Source of the DNA: JAZKFR01 sp040386295 | Lineage (GTDB): Bacteria; Pseudomonadota; Gammaproteobacteria; Burkholderiales; Rhodocyclaceae | NCBI GenBank assembly: GCA_040386295.1 | Contig: JAZKFR010000143.1 | Coordinates: 1-34,969, forward strand | DNA: 34,969 nucleotides | Direction: 5' to 3' | In this document: in pieces, positions 25,122 through 33,860 of the stretch | How positions within the stretch are numbered: the first letter of the stretch is position 1 | How the letters are laid out: every line of letters starts with the position of its first letter | Position numbers and translations under genes: made by a program | Notes under the pieces: generated by a model | The model's database searches: none | What the model was told of the DNA's origin: nothing | The model's input: the letters and a program-made list of their open reading frames with translations, nothing else

Positions 25122-26504
25122 TTACTTCCCTGCCACTTTCATTTCTTCGATCAGGATTGAGCCGACCTGTTTTGAGCCGCGTACCAAAACATCGTTGCCG
25201 ACGCTGACGATATGCCGAAACATATCGCGTAGATTGCCCGCGATGGTGACTTCGTCGACCGCATGCACGATCTCGCCGTCCTCCACCCAGTAGCCGGCTG
25301 CGCCACGCGAATAATCGCCATTGACGTAATTCACGCCCTGCCCCAGGAGCTCGGTCACGAACAGACCGCGCCCCATTTTTTGCAGCAGTCCGCGCAGGTC
25401 GCGCTTGCCCGGTTGCACGATCAGGTTGTGGCAACCCCCGGCGTTGCCGGTCGTCTGCATGCCTAATTTTCTCGCCGTATAGGTACTCAGAAAATAGCCC
25501 TGCAAGACGCCATCGACGACGACTTCACGATCCTTGGTTGCCACTCCGTCGCTATCAAAATAGCCGCTGGCCAGGGCGCCCGGCAAATGGGGGCGTTCGC
25601 TCATTTGGATTTTTTTGGAAAAAATGCGTTTGCCCAAACTGTCGATGAGAAAAGAGCTTTTGCGGTACAGGCTGCCGCCACTAGCAGCGTGTACAAAATT
25701 GCCAATCAGTGACGCGGCCAGCGGTGCTTCAAACAGCACAGGCACTTTGCGCGTTTTGATTTTGCGCGCGCCTAGGCGTGCCAGAGCGCGCCGTGCCGCG
25801 TAGTCGCCAACGGCTTCCGGTGCGGCTAATGCTTGTGGATCGCGCGCTGTTGAATACCAATCATCGCGCTGCATATGTTCGTTTTGCCCGGCGATCACCG
25901 AGCACGAAAGGTAGTGGCGCGAGCTTGGGTAGCCCGCCATGAAGCCTAAGCTGTTCGCCGAAATGAACTGGCTTTGCTGCATAGAAACCGTCGCCCCTTC
26001 AGAGTTACTGATTTGCGCGCTCACGGCGAGCGCCGATTGCTCGCAACGCTGTGCCAAAGCAATCGCGCCTTCGATCGAGAGCGACCAGGGGTGATAGAGA
26101 TCCAGCCCAACAGCCTGCAAACCCTCGCTGGCGAGCAAATGCTGTTCAGGCAAACCGGAGCAGGGGTCGAGTGCAGTAAAGCGGGCGATATTAAGCGCCG
26201 CATTAACGGTTTGCCGCAGCGCTGCTGACGAAAAGTCAGAGGTACTGGCGTAGCCTTTGTGTTTGCCCAAATACACCGTGATGCTGATGCCTTTATCGCG
26301 GTTGTATTCAATCGTTTCTACCGCGCTGCAACGTACGGTGACGGATTGACCAAAGGCTTCGGAGACGTCCACTTCGCAGTCACTAGCGCCTTGCTTGCGG
26401 GCGTAGTGCAAAGCTGACTGAGCCAGTTCCTGTAGATTCTCCCGGCGATAACCGAAACGCGACGCGGGGGTGCTAGCACTGTTAGTCGTTGAGGAAGAGG
26501 GCAT
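25122..26504 (-). CDS. pmbA: Metalloprotease PmbA/TldE
   Basis: A 460-residue TldD/TldE-family protein; the ATG at 26504 gives a length near E. coli PmbA (450), although the frame extends to 26684. Landmarks: GASDCEVDVSEAFGQSVTVR, YNRDKGISITVYLGKHKGYAST, VPVLFEAPLAASLIGNF, FDSDGVATKDREVVVDGVLQGYFLSTY and NGDYSRGAAGYWVEDGEIV. With TldD it forms a heterodimeric protease that degrades unfolded peptides and, in some bacteria, matures peptides such as microcin B17; the TldE half lacks the zinc-binding HExxxH, and none is seen here. It is divergent from yjgA (152-base gap), a conserved pairing. Confidence 0.95.
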   Translation of the reverse strand: MPSSSTTNSASTPASRFGYRRENLQELAQSALHYARKQGASDCEVDVSEAFGQSVTVRCSAVETIEYNRDKGISITVYLGKHKGYASTSDFSSAALRQTVNAALNIARFTALDPCSGLPEQHLLASEGLQAVGLDLYHPWSLSIEGAIALAQRCEQSALAVSAQISNSEGATVSMQQSQFISANSLGFMAGYPSSRHYLSCSVIAGQNEHMQRDDWYSTARDPQALAAPEAVGDYAARRALARLGARKIKTRKVPVLFEAPLAASLIGNFVHAASGGSLYRKSSFLIDSLGKRIFSKKIQMSERPHLPGALASGYFDSDGVATKDREVVVDGVLQGYFLSTYTARKLGMQTTGNAGGCHNLIVQPGKRDLRGLLQKMGRGLFVTELLGQGVNYVNGDYSRGAAGYWVEDGEIVHAVDEVTIAGNLRDMFRHIVSVGNDVLVRGSKQVGSILIEEMKVAGK

Positions 26505-26656
26505 AAGGGGTCTGAGGAGTCGTAAAGTGCGTATCATAGCAGCTCGCCGCAAGGCATTCGCGCCAGAAAATGATTGAGCAAGCGCGGACAAAATCAAGCT
26601 AACACTGACTTCGCACCGACCTAATACCGACCCTACATTGACCGAATACCCGCGCC

Positions 26657-27208
26657 ATGGATCTCCCCGAAAAGCAAGACACACCGTCCAAAACCCAGCG
26701 TAAGCAAGCGATGAACGAACTCCAGGAAGTGGGTGAAGCGCTGGCGGCTTTGTCTGCTGATCGACTCAAAAAAATAGATATTCCCGAGGTGCTGCGCGAC
26801 GCGATTGCTGCGGTGCAGCGAATGACGCGCTCCGACGAGGCAAAGCGTCGGCAAATGCAGTACATCGGCAAACTGATGCGCAGTGTGGACATCGAGCCGA
26901 TTCGCCAAGTGCTTGCTGTGGCGCGCGGTGAGTCGGACGCAGAGACCGGGAAAATGCACCGTCTGGAGCGTTTGCGCGCCGACCTGCTGGCCGATGAGAA
27001 CGTATTGCACGAACTGGTGCTGCGCTATCCGGCGATCGATTTGCAACATCTGCGTGCTTTGCGTCGCTCAGCGCTGAAAGAGCAGGCGAGCAATAAGCCG
27101 CCACGCAGCTACCGCGCTATTTTTCAGCTGCTTAAAACGCTTGAAGTTAGCGCTGAAGGGGTGGCGGAACAAGCCGCGCAAGAGGGGCAACATGGCGCCG
27201 TCGACTGA
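26657..27208 (+). CDS. darP: Ribosome-associated protein YjgA/DarP (DUF615)
   Basis: A 183-residue, highly charged, helical protein with the YjgA pattern: SKTQRKQAMNELQEVGEAL, then LKKIDIPEVLRDAIAAVQRM, RRQMQYIGKLMRSVD and HRLERLRADLLADENVLHEL. DarP binds pre-50S particles and aids late large-subunit assembly. Length fits the family. It is divergent from pmbA and overlaps the start of mog by 17 bases, the order usual in betaproteobacteria. A variable Ala/Gln-rich tail follows residue 165. Confidence 0.94.
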   Translation: MDLPEKQDTPSKTQRKQAMNELQEVGEALAALSADRLKKIDIPEVLRDAIAAVQRMTRSDEAKRRQMQYIGKLMRSVDIEPIRQVLAVARGESDAETGKMHRLERLRADLLADENVLHELVLRYPAIDLQHLRALRRSALKEQASNKPPRSYRAIFQLLKTLEVSAEGVAEQAAQEGQHGAVD

Positions 27209-27785
27209 GTCTCCTAGCCTGCGCGTTGGCTTGCTGTCGATCAGCGATCGTGCGAGTCAGGGTGTTTATCCAGACCTCGGCGTGCCCAGTTTGCAAGCTT
27301 GGCTGGACACCGCCTTAGCGCTGCCGTGGCAGGTTGAGGCGCGTCTGATTCACGATGAGCAGAAGCTGATCGAACAAACTTTGATCGAGTTGATCGACCA
27401 TGTTGGTTGTCATCTGGTGTTGACCACGGGCGGCACCGGGCCGGCGCCACGCGATGTCACCCCGGAAGCAACCCTAGCCGTGGCCGATAGAGTTCTGCCT
27501 GGCTTTGGCGAAGAAATGCGTCGTATCAGCCAGCATTTCGTTCCGACCGCGATTCTTTCGCGCCAGCTGGGCGTCATTCGGGGCAAGGCGTTGATCTTAA
27601 ATTTGCCGGGCCAACCCAAGGCGATCAAAGAAACCTTGGAGGGGGTAAAAGATGCGGCAGGCGTTGCGCTCGTCCAGGGCATTTTTGCTGCGGTGCCTTA
27701 TTGCCTCGACCTTATTGGCGGGCCTTACATCGAAACGAACGAAGCCGTGGTCAAAGCGTTTAGGCCAAAACAGGCGCAGCGCTAA
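27192..27785 (+). CDS. mog: Molybdopterin adenylyltransferase
   Basis: A 197-residue MogA/MoaB-fold protein with VGLLSISDRAS, then the molybdopterin-binding TTGGTGPAPRDVTPEAT, and GEEMRRISQHFVPTAILSRQ and LILNLPGQPKAI, typical of Mog proper rather than MoaB. It adenylylates molybdopterin before molybdenum insertion. The ATG at 27192 is preferred over the upstream frame (27141) because it has GAGGGG four bases upstream and matches the family N-terminus. No molybdoenzyme gene is in the window. It overlaps darP by 17 bases in another frame. Confidence 0.94.
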   Translation: MAPSTESPSLRVGLLSISDRASQGVYPDLGVPSLQAWLDTALALPWQVEARLIHDEQKLIEQTLIELIDHVGCHLVLTTGGTGPAPRDVTPEATLAVADRVLPGFGEEMRRISQHFVPTAILSRQLGVIRGKALILNLPGQPKAIKETLEGVKDAAGVALVQGIFAAVPYCLDLIGGPYIETNEAVVKAFRPKQAQR

Positions 27786-27919
27786 GCGATTTTCTGGGCT
27801 GTTCGCAAGGCAGTTGAGGTGTTCGAGCCGCTGAGCCACCGAGCCGCTCTAAGCTGTGTCGACGTGCGCTCAGTTGGCTCGGCCTTTCTTGATATTTGAA
27901 TCTTATTTTGGCGTCGTTC

Positions 27920-29455
27920 ATGCGTCTTCTGCGGCTGTTAAAAATTCTGCGTGTTGCCAGTCGTTATGGACTCGACGAGATGATTTTTTCGTACGAGTCG
28001 AGCGGACGATTGCTCGCATTTTCGCGCATCGTTTATTTCTGGCGCCGCTTCAGTGCTTTGCCAGAAGTGCGTTTGCGTCTGGCGCTGGAAGAGTTAGGCC
28101 CCATTTTTGTTAAGTTCGGCCAAACGCTATCAACGCGACGCGACTTGTTGCCGAAGAACCTGGCTGATGAACTCGCCAAGTTGCAAGATCGCGTGCCGCC
28201 GTTCTCGTCCGAGTGCGCGCTCAAACAAATCGAAAGCGCTTACGGTCGGCCTGCTAGCGCTGTATTTGCTGCGTTTGACGCGAATCCGGTGGCCAGCGCT
28301 TCAGTCGCTCAGGTGCATTTTGCGCGCCTGCATCCAGAGCAGGGTGGCTTTGACGTAGCGGTCAAAATTCTCCGCCCAGAACTAAGGCAAACGCTGACGC
28401 ACGATTTAGCGCTACTCGATACCCTGGCCTCTTGGTTAGAGGCGCTTTGGTCTGACGGCAAACGACTCAAAGCGCGCGAGGTGGTGGCGGAATTCGCCAA
28501 ATATCTCTACGACGAACTCGATTTAATGCGCGAAGCGGCAAACTGTTCGCAGCTGCGCCGTAATTTTGCACAGTCCAAATTGCTGCAAGTGCCTGAGGTT
28601 TATTGGGATTTGTGCACGACCAGCGTGATGGTCATGGAACGTATGCGTGGCATTCCGATTAGCCAAACCGAGGCATTACGCGCGGCGGGCGTCGATTTGC
28701 CCAGTTTGTCGCGTGCGGGCGTCGAAATTTTCTTCACCCAGGTTTTTCGCGACGGCTTCTTTCACGCCGATATGCATCCAGGCAATATCTTCGTTGCGAC
28801 CGACGAAGCGCGCCATGGCAGTTACATCGCTTTGGATTTTGGCATTGTCGGCACCCTGACCGATGGCGATAAGGACTATCTGGCGCAAAATTTCCTTGCC
28901 TTTTTTCGCCGTGATTACAAGCGGGTAGCACAGGCGCACATCGAGGCCGGTTGGGCGCCTGCCGATACCCGTGTTGATGAATTTGAAACGGCGATTCGTG
29001 CCGTTTGCGAGCCAATTTTTGATCGGCCTTTGCACGAAATTTCGTTTGGCCGTGTCTTGCTCCGCCTCTTTCAAACCTCGCGCCGTTTTAACGTGGCCGT
29101 GCAGCCGCAGTTGATCATGCTGCAAAAGACATTGCTCAATGTTGAAGGCTTAGGTCGCCAGTTAGACCCCAATCTGGATCTATGGAAAACCGCTAAACCT
29201 TTTCTGGAACAGTGGATGGGCGAACAAATTGGCTGGCGCGCCTTGTTGAGAAGCGTGCGGCATGAGGCGCCAGCGTGGGCGCGCATATTGCCGCAGTTGC
29301 CGCGCTTGCTGCATACGGCGCTAGCGCAGCCAAGCGCCGCCAATACAGCCCCCGTATTGGCGCAATTGCTCGCCGTGCAACGCCAGAAAACACGTTGGCT
29401 TGGCTGGATCACCGTGCTCTTGCTGGTTTTGTTGTTAGGGCAATACCTACGTTAG
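27920..29455 (+). CDS. ubiB: Ubiquinone biosynthesis regulatory kinase-like protein UbiB
   Basis: A 511-residue ABC1/ADCK-family protein. The KxGQ motif is KFGQ (65-68), invariant Lys lies in VAVKILRP, ELDLMREAANCSQLRRNF carries the ExD-like segment, HADMHPGNIF is the catalytic loop and ALDFGIVG the DFG-like metal site. The C-terminus has one or two membrane helices (last: WITVLLLVLLLGQYL). UbiB is an atypical kinase/ATPase needed for coenzyme Q synthesis, possibly by extracting lipid intermediates from the membrane. The ATG at 27920 is chosen over the TTG at 27896 because it gives the family N-terminus. It converges on the rluF-like gene. Confidence 0.94.
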   Translation: MRLLRLLKILRVASRYGLDEMIFSYESSGRLLAFSRIVYFWRRFSALPEVRLRLALEELGPIFVKFGQTLSTRRDLLPKNLADELAKLQDRVPPFSSECALKQIESAYGRPASAVFAAFDANPVASASVAQVHFARLHPEQGGFDVAVKILRPELRQTLTHDLALLDTLASWLEALWSDGKRLKAREVVAEFAKYLYDELDLMREAANCSQLRRNFAQSKLLQVPEVYWDLCTTSVMVMERMRGIPISQTEALRAAGVDLPSLSRAGVEIFFTQVFRDGFFHADMHPGNIFVATDEARHGSYIALDFGIVGTLTDGDKDYLAQNFLAFFRRDYKRVAQAHIEAGWAPADTRVDEFETAIRAVCEPIFDRPLHEISFGRVLLRLFQTSRRFNVAVQPQLIMLQKTLLNVEGLGRQLDPNLDLWKTAKPFLEQWMGEQIGWRALLRSVRHEAPAWARILPQLPRLLHTALAQPSAANTAPVLAQLLAVQRQKTRWLGWITVLLLVLLLGQYLR

Positions 29456-29490
29456 CGTTTGTGGCGTTTGCAGTGTTTGCAGCGTTTTAA
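29455..29490. repeat. Four imperfect 9-base tandem units between ubiB and the pseudouridine synthase gene
   Basis: GCGTTTGTG, GCGTTTGCA, GTGTTTGCA and GCGTTTTAA stand head to tail. The last unit is part of an inverted repeat, AGCGTTTTA (29481-29489) with TAAAACGCT (29504-29512), whose right arm covers the stop codon of the minus-strand gene; no clear T run follows. Confidence 0.75.
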
Positions 29491-29502
29491 CTGCGCGCTG
29501 CC

Positions 29503-30525
29503 CTAAAACGCTTCGTCCTCACGCAAAAAGCGCCACTGGCCGATCGGCAGGTCGCTTAGCTTGACTTGACCAATGCGCACTCGTTTTAAGCCGACGACCC
29601 TGAGCCCGACCGCCTCGCACATGCGGCGAATCTGCCGTTTTCGTCCTTCGCGTAAAACAAAGCGCAATTGATCTTCGTTTAACCATTCAACCTGCGCTGG
29701 ACGTAGCGCTTTGCCGTCCAAGTACAGGCCGTGCCGCAGCAAATCCAGGTCTGCAGCGCTGAGGCTGCCTTCGACGCGAACCAAATACTCTTTGTCGACC
29801 TTCGAGTTTTCACCGATCAACTGGCGCGCAATTCGCCCATCCTGGGTTAGCACCAGCAAACCGGTTGAATCAATATCAAGCCGTCCAGCGGGGGCTAGGC
29901 CAACCAGGTGCGAAGCATGGAAAATCGGCGTATCCAGGCTGCGTTTTTGTGTCTCTGCTTGAATCAGTTTGACCGCTGGGATAAATCCCGGTTCGGGTTG
30001 TCCTGAAACGTAGCCGACAGGTTTATGCAGAAGGATCGTCATGCGCCGCTGTTGCGTGTTGCGCGCTTCATTAGACAGGCTGATCGTGTCAGAAGGCAGG
30101 GCGCGCGAACCTAGCTCGTTGATGCGCTCGCCGTTCACAAAAACCCAGCCACGTTCAAGATAAAGATCCGCTTCGCGGCGAGAACACAGGCCGCGTTCAG
30201 CGAGTAATTTAGAAATGCGTACCCCGGGCAAGCCGCTGCTGACGTTCACGACGGGCGCCGTGTACACCGTTGCGGCGCTGGCTATTTGCGTCGGTGCAAT
30301 TTTGGGGACTATTTTTTTGGGGGCTATTCCAACGGGCGCTGCCTTGGGTCTGCGAGCAGGTACCGGCGGCGCTTCTGGCGGCGAAGTGTGTTGTTTATAG
30401 GCGCTGTTGTTGCTGTTGTTACGTTTCTGTGGCGCTGCTTTACGCCGCTGCTGGGGCGCTCCCGCCCCCTGTTTTTTCACCGGCAGCGTCAAGGTCTTTT
30501 TTACTGGGGGCGTGTTGTCAGGCAT
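29503..30525 (-). CDS. rluF: RsuA-family 23S rRNA pseudouridine synthase (RluF-like)
   Basis: A 340-residue protein. Residues 1-95 are a low-complexity Pro/Ala/Lys/Gln extension, probably disordered and RNA-binding. Then an S4 domain (RISKLLAERGLCSRREADLY) and a catalytic domain with ILLHKPVGYVSGQPEPG, APAGRLDIDSTGLLVLT (catalytic Asp in GRLD) and EGRKRQIRRMCEAVGLRV. KVDKEYLVRV is close to RluF, which modifies U2604 of 23S rRNA, but RluB/RluE-like specificity cannot be excluded. The ATG at 30525 is preferred to the TTG three codons upstream; no strong ribosome site is seen. It lies 14 bases downstream of the FKBP gene. Confidence 0.85.
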   Translation of the reverse strand: MPDNTPPVKKTLTLPVKKQGAGAPQQRRKAAPQKRNNSNNSAYKQHTSPPEAPPVPARRPKAAPVGIAPKKIVPKIAPTQIASAATVYTAPVVNVSSGLPGVRISKLLAERGLCSRREADLYLERGWVFVNGERINELGSRALPSDTISLSNEARNTQQRRMTILLHKPVGYVSGQPEPGFIPAVKLIQAETQKRSLDTPIFHASHLVGLAPAGRLDIDSTGLLVLTQDGRIARQLIGENSKVDKEYLVRVEGSLSAADLDLLRHGLYLDGKALRPAQVEWLNEDQLRFVLREGRKRQIRRMCEAVGLRVVGLKRVRIGQVKLSDLPIGQWRFLREDEAF

Positions 30526-30539
30526 GGGGAACAAGCTCG

Positions 30540-30872
30540 TTAGCGCACATCAAGCAATTCGACCTCAAAGAGCAGCACTGCGTCTGGTGGAATTACATTG
30601 CCAGCGCCGCGTGCGCCGTAAGCCAATGCCGGTGGAATCGTGAGTTTGCGTACCCCGCCAACGCGCATTCCTTCAACGCCCTGATCCCAACCTGCGATGA
30701 CCTGGCCCTTGCCGAGCGAGAAATCAAAGGGGAGCTGCCTATCCTTGCTCGAGTCGAACTGCGTTTGATCGCTGAGCCAACCTGTGTAATGCACCGAGAC
30801 CGTTTTCCCCGCTGTGGCAATAGCGCCTGTGCCAAGGGTCAGATCTTCAATTTCAAGTGTGTTCGTAGACAT
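30540..30872 (-). CDS. FKBP-type peptidyl-prolyl cis-trans isomerase
   Basis: A 110-residue, single-domain cytoplasmic FKBP: VSVHYTGWLSDQTQFDSS, PFDFSLGKGQVIAGWDQGVEGM, RKLTIPPALAYGARGAGNVIPP and LLFEVELLDV are all canonical, including the aromatic and Asp residues of the FK506 pocket. There is no signal peptide and no SlyD-type insert. Three in-frame starts occur close together; GGAGA (30885-30881) is eight bases from the ATG at 30872 but only two from that at 30878, so 30872 is chosen. It catalyses proline isomerisation in folding and is followed by the pseudouridine synthase gene 14 bases later. Confidence 0.93.
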   Translation of the reverse strand: MSTNTLEIEDLTLGTGAIATAGKTVSVHYTGWLSDQTQFDSSKDRQLPFDFSLGKGQVIAGWDQGVEGMRVGGVRKLTIPPALAYGARGAGNVIPPDAVLLFEVELLDVR

Positions 30873-31173
30873 CGACATGCTCTCCAAAAATCCGGCAGTC
30901 TAGCAGCCGCAGAAGAAGTCAGCGAGGATAGATGGTGTCGGTCGATCGCTAAGAGGGTCATCCGCCGACAAAGCGAGGGGGCTCCGCCTTCCCGTCCTGG
31001 TGCTTGCGCTAAACCGTTACTTGCGGTTCGGCGGTAGCGAGCCTAACATGGCACGCGCACAGAACGCGCTGTGGCTAAACCCATAGAAACCCACAGACTG
31101 CCTTTTTTCCTTGCCGCGTGATGACAGCAGCTTCCCAAAACGTTTACCGACCTGTGCGCAAAGTGCTGAGCCA

Positions 31174-32283
31174 ATGAATGCAAGCTTGAACAGCGAAAAT
31201 AGGCAGCACGATCCGCTTGCGCTCTTGGAGTTTCGCGAAGCGCTGACGGATCGTGCGCCGAAAATAGAGCATGGCATTGCCGCATTACGGCGCGACCTGG
31301 GCGATCAGACAGAATTGGCTGAACTGCTGCTCTGTTTGCACAAAATGGAAACAGACGCAGTGCTGTGCAGGGTCGAATTTGCGGTTGTCATGTTGCGTTC
31401 GATTAAAACCGTGTTGCTACGGTTTCAAAAACAAGATATTTCCTTGAGCAATGTGTTGGCTGAAACCATTTTGCTAGCGATGGATCGATTAGAGCTGGCG
31501 GTTAATGCCCTGTGCTCTAATAAATTGCTCGGCACCTTACAGTTACAGCCCCTGCTCACCGGCTTAGAAATTGTGGCTGCGGCCGATGCGGCCGTTATTG
31601 AGGAGCGCGCCTACGCCTTGATTGCCGCCGTTACCGGGTTTAGACCACGTCACAATGAAGCGTTCTCGGCGACAGAATCCTCGGCCAGCAAAACCATTCA
31701 AGACGAAAAATCAAAACGCGCTGAAGATTTGATCTTCTTTCGCACGCTGGCGACGCAACTCGAGAATCGTTCACCTTTATTTAAGGGGCGTACGATCCGG
31801 GTTCTGCGCTTGGCGCAGGAAACCAACCGCGAAGCAGCGCAAAAAATTGACCCAATCCAGCTTGAAGCGGCCTCCTATTTGCATGACATCGGCATGATGT
31901 TCTTGCCAGAAGCCTCTTGGACTAAAGTCGGGCATATGAGCGCTAGCGAAAAACTCGGCATGCGCCGGCACCCGGAGTACGCAGCGGGCATTCTGTCGCG
32001 CATGCCGCATTGGTCGGCGGCGGCTCAGATGATCCTAGAACACCATGAAATGCCCGACGGCGCTGGCTACCCCTGCGGTTTGAGCGAAGCGCAAATTTGC
32101 TCTGGAGCCAAACTGTTAGCCATTGTGGATGCGTTTGAAGCGGTCATGCTCAAGCACATTCATCGTGGCAGAAACCGTTCTGTGCTGCGTGCGATTGCCG
32201 AAATCAACGCCTGTGACAATCAATTTTCACCAGAGTGGATTGCGCCCTTCAATAAAGTGATTCGTCGCACTCTGGAAAACTAA
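31174..32283 (+). CDS. HD-GYP domain protein with N-terminal HPt-like domain (putative cyclic-di-GMP phosphodiesterase or signalling protein)
   Basis: A 369-residue protein. Residues about 20-125 are helical and align by eye with a histidine phosphotransfer domain: LHKMETDA (His56) sits where HSLKGDA is usual. The C-terminal half is HD-GYP: LHDIGMM (His237-Asp238), HPEYAAGIL, EHHEMPDGAGYPCGL (HHE at 290-292) and IVDAFEAV. Two departures: the helix that normally reads GHSxRV is GRTIRV, and the Lys of HDIGK is Met. HD-GYP enzymes hydrolyse cyclic-di-GMP; with a changed first position activity is uncertain. The ATG at 31174 is more plausible than the TTG at 31111. Its stop overlaps the tcdA start (TAATG). 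Confidence 0.82.
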   Translation: MNASLNSENRQHDPLALLEFREALTDRAPKIEHGIAALRRDLGDQTELAELLLCLHKMETDAVLCRVEFAVVMLRSIKTVLLRFQKQDISLSNVLAETILLAMDRLELAVNALCSNKLLGTLQLQPLLTGLEIVAAADAAVIEERAYALIAAVTGFRPRHNEAFSATESSASKTIQDEKSKRAEDLIFFRTLATQLENRSPLFKGRTIRVLRLAQETNREAAQKIDPIQLEAASYLHDIGMMFLPEASWTKVGHMSASEKLGMRRHPEYAAGILSRMPHWSAAAQMILEHHEMPDGAGYPCGLSEAQICSGAKLLAIVDAFEAVMLKHIHRGRNRSVLRAIAEINACDNQFSPEWIAPFNKVIRRTLEN

Positions 32284-33104
32284 TGCGCGATCTTGAGCCA
32301 ACGACCGTGCCAGCTGAGGCGGTGGATAGCCGACGCCGCTTTGCTGGCGTGGCTCGCCTCTACGGCGAATTAGCTTTGCAAAATTTTGCTGAAGCGAATC
32401 TTTGCGTTGTCGGTATTGGCGGCGTTGGGTCTTGGGTGGTTGAAGCCCTGGCCAGATCAGCGGTTGGAAAAATCACTCTGATCGATCTCGATATGGTCGC
32501 CGAATCGAACGTCAACCGACAGATTCACGCCTTGAGTGGTGAGTTCGGTAAAGCGAAAGTCAGCGTGATGGCCGAACGTATCCTGGCGATCAACCCCGAC
32601 TGTGCGGTTTCTATCGTTGAAGATTTCTTAACGCCGGAAAATTTAGACGAACACCTCAATCAAGGGTTCGATTACGTGGTGGACGCGATTGATCAAGTGC
32701 GCACCAAAGCCGCGCTGATCGCATGGTGTCGCCAGCGCAAGACGCCGGTTTTGAGCGTCGGCGCTGCTGGCGGCCAGACCGACCCGTCACGCATTGCCGT
32801 CAAAGACCTTGCGCACACCATACAAGACCCGTTGCTAGCCAAAGTACGCGCCTTGCTGCGCAAGCAGTATGGGCTCACCCGCGACACCAAGAAAAAATTC
32901 AACGTCCCTGCCATATTCTCTACCGAACCGGTGCGCCAACCTCAGGCATCGACGCACTGCCAAACAACGGAGCTTCGCTCTGGGCTCAACTGTGCAGGGT
33001 TTGGCTCTTCTGTTTGCGTTACCGCCTCTTTCGGCTTATTTGCCGCTGCCGCCGTGCTCGAGCATCTGTCGCGACGCGTGCCCGAGACGCTTGGAAAGCG
33101 TTAG
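32283..33104 (+). CDS. tcdA: tRNA threonylcarbamoyladenosine dehydratase
   Basis: A 273-residue E1-like ThiF/MoeB-fold protein: RFAGVARLYGELALQNF, the ATP-binding VVGIGGVGSWVVEALARS, LIDLDMVAESNVNRQ and VDAIDQVRTKAALI. TcdA (CsdL) converts t6A37 of tRNAs to the cyclic ct6A form using ATP. Length equals that of E. coli TcdA (about 268), and the C-terminal hydrophobic segment (VCVTASFGLFAAAAVLEHL) that associates the enzyme with the membrane is present. It is translationally coupled to the HD-GYP gene (shared A of TAATG), and its 3' end overlaps the iclR-type gene by 69 bases in convergent orientation. Confidence 0.94.
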   Translation: MRDLEPTTVPAEAVDSRRRFAGVARLYGELALQNFAEANLCVVGIGGVGSWVVEALARSAVGKITLIDLDMVAESNVNRQIHALSGEFGKAKVSVMAERILAINPDCAVSIVEDFLTPENLDEHLNQGFDYVVDAIDQVRTKAALIAWCRQRKTPVLSVGAAGGQTDPSRIAVKDLAHTIQDPLLAKVRALLRKQYGLTRDTKKKFNVPAIFSTEPVRQPQASTHCQTTELRSGLNCAGFGSSVCVTASFGLFAAAAVLEHLSRRVPETLGKR

Positions 33105-33860
33105 CGCAGCCTGTTTTGTCGTCTGCGCTAGGGCACTGTCCCAGCCTATATCGAAATGCCCTGTTGTGCCGAGTACGGTGATGGCCGCAACCATCATCCC
33201 GGTATGGTCAAAAACAGGCGCGCTAAAACCATTGATCCCCGGCGTCCAGCTGCCGCAGGCGCGTGCAATACCATGCTCACGTGTCTCGGCAAGTACCGCT
33301 TCAAAATCGCGAGTGACCTGTGCGATATCACTCTTGCTGACGGCAGCAGCTAAAGACAACTCTTTGCTGAGCAACTCTTTGAGATAGCGAGAGCGATAAA
33401 ATGCGGCAAAAGCACGTCCAGTTGCCGCCGTGGTGAGCGGTAACACAACGCCAGTGCGCAAAATAACGCTAACCGGCTCACCCGTCTCAACCCAGCGCAC
33501 ACAAGTTGCCCCATGCGTGCCCCACACCGCCAAGGCCACCGTCTCACCGATGTGTTCGCACAGCTCTTCTAAAACCGGCGAAGCCAGGCGTACAGCGTCC
33601 AAGCGCGACAAGCTCGCAAGACCTAGTTCTAAAGCAAAATCACCTAAATCGTAACGACCCGTGCCGGCGTCTTGCTTTACTAGTCCCGTGCGCACAAAGC
33701 TGACTAAATAGCGGTGCGCCTTAGCTGCTGGCATGCCAGCGTTCTTGGCTAGATCACGCAACATCATCGGCCGATTGTCCTGCGCCAAAACACGCAATAG
33801 GCTGCTGCCTACCTCGATCGATTGAATACCCTGTCGGTGCTTAACTTTTGTCTCTGCCAT
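33036..33860 (-). CDS. IclR family transcriptional regulator
   Basis: A 274-residue regulator. The N-terminal winged helix is at about 10-75 (SIEVGSSLLRVLAQDNRPMMLRDLAKNAGMPAAKAHRYLVSF), then the IclR effector domain (about 90-260) with LEELCEHIGETVALAVWG, RTGVVLPLTTAATGRAFAAF and GSWTPGINGFSAPVFDHTG. Members usually control aromatic or organic-acid catabolism in response to a small ligand; none of the neighbouring genes suggests the target. The ATG at 33860 has GGAAG eight bases upstream, whereas the further open frame to 33908 does not. It overlaps tcdA convergently. Confidence 0.94.
   Translation of the reverse strand: MAETKVKHRQGIQSIEVGSSLLRVLAQDNRPMMLRDLAKNAGMPAAKAHRYLVSFVRTGLVKQDAGTGRYDLGDFALELGLASLSRLDAVRLASPVLEELCEHIGETVALAVWGTHGATCVRWVETGEPVSVILRTGVVLPLTTAATGRAFAAFYRSRYLKELLSKELSLAAAVSKSDIAQVTRDFEAVLAETREHGIARACGSWTPGINGFSAPVFDHTGMMVAAITVLGTTGHFDIGWDSALAQTTKQAALTLSKRLGHASRQMLEHGGSGK

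Noticed and set aside
30270..31037. 255-residue plus-strand open frame
   Set aside because: It is antisense to the pseudouridine synthase N-terminus and the FKBP gene; its Cys/Ala/Val-rich start is the complement of low-complexity coding DNA.
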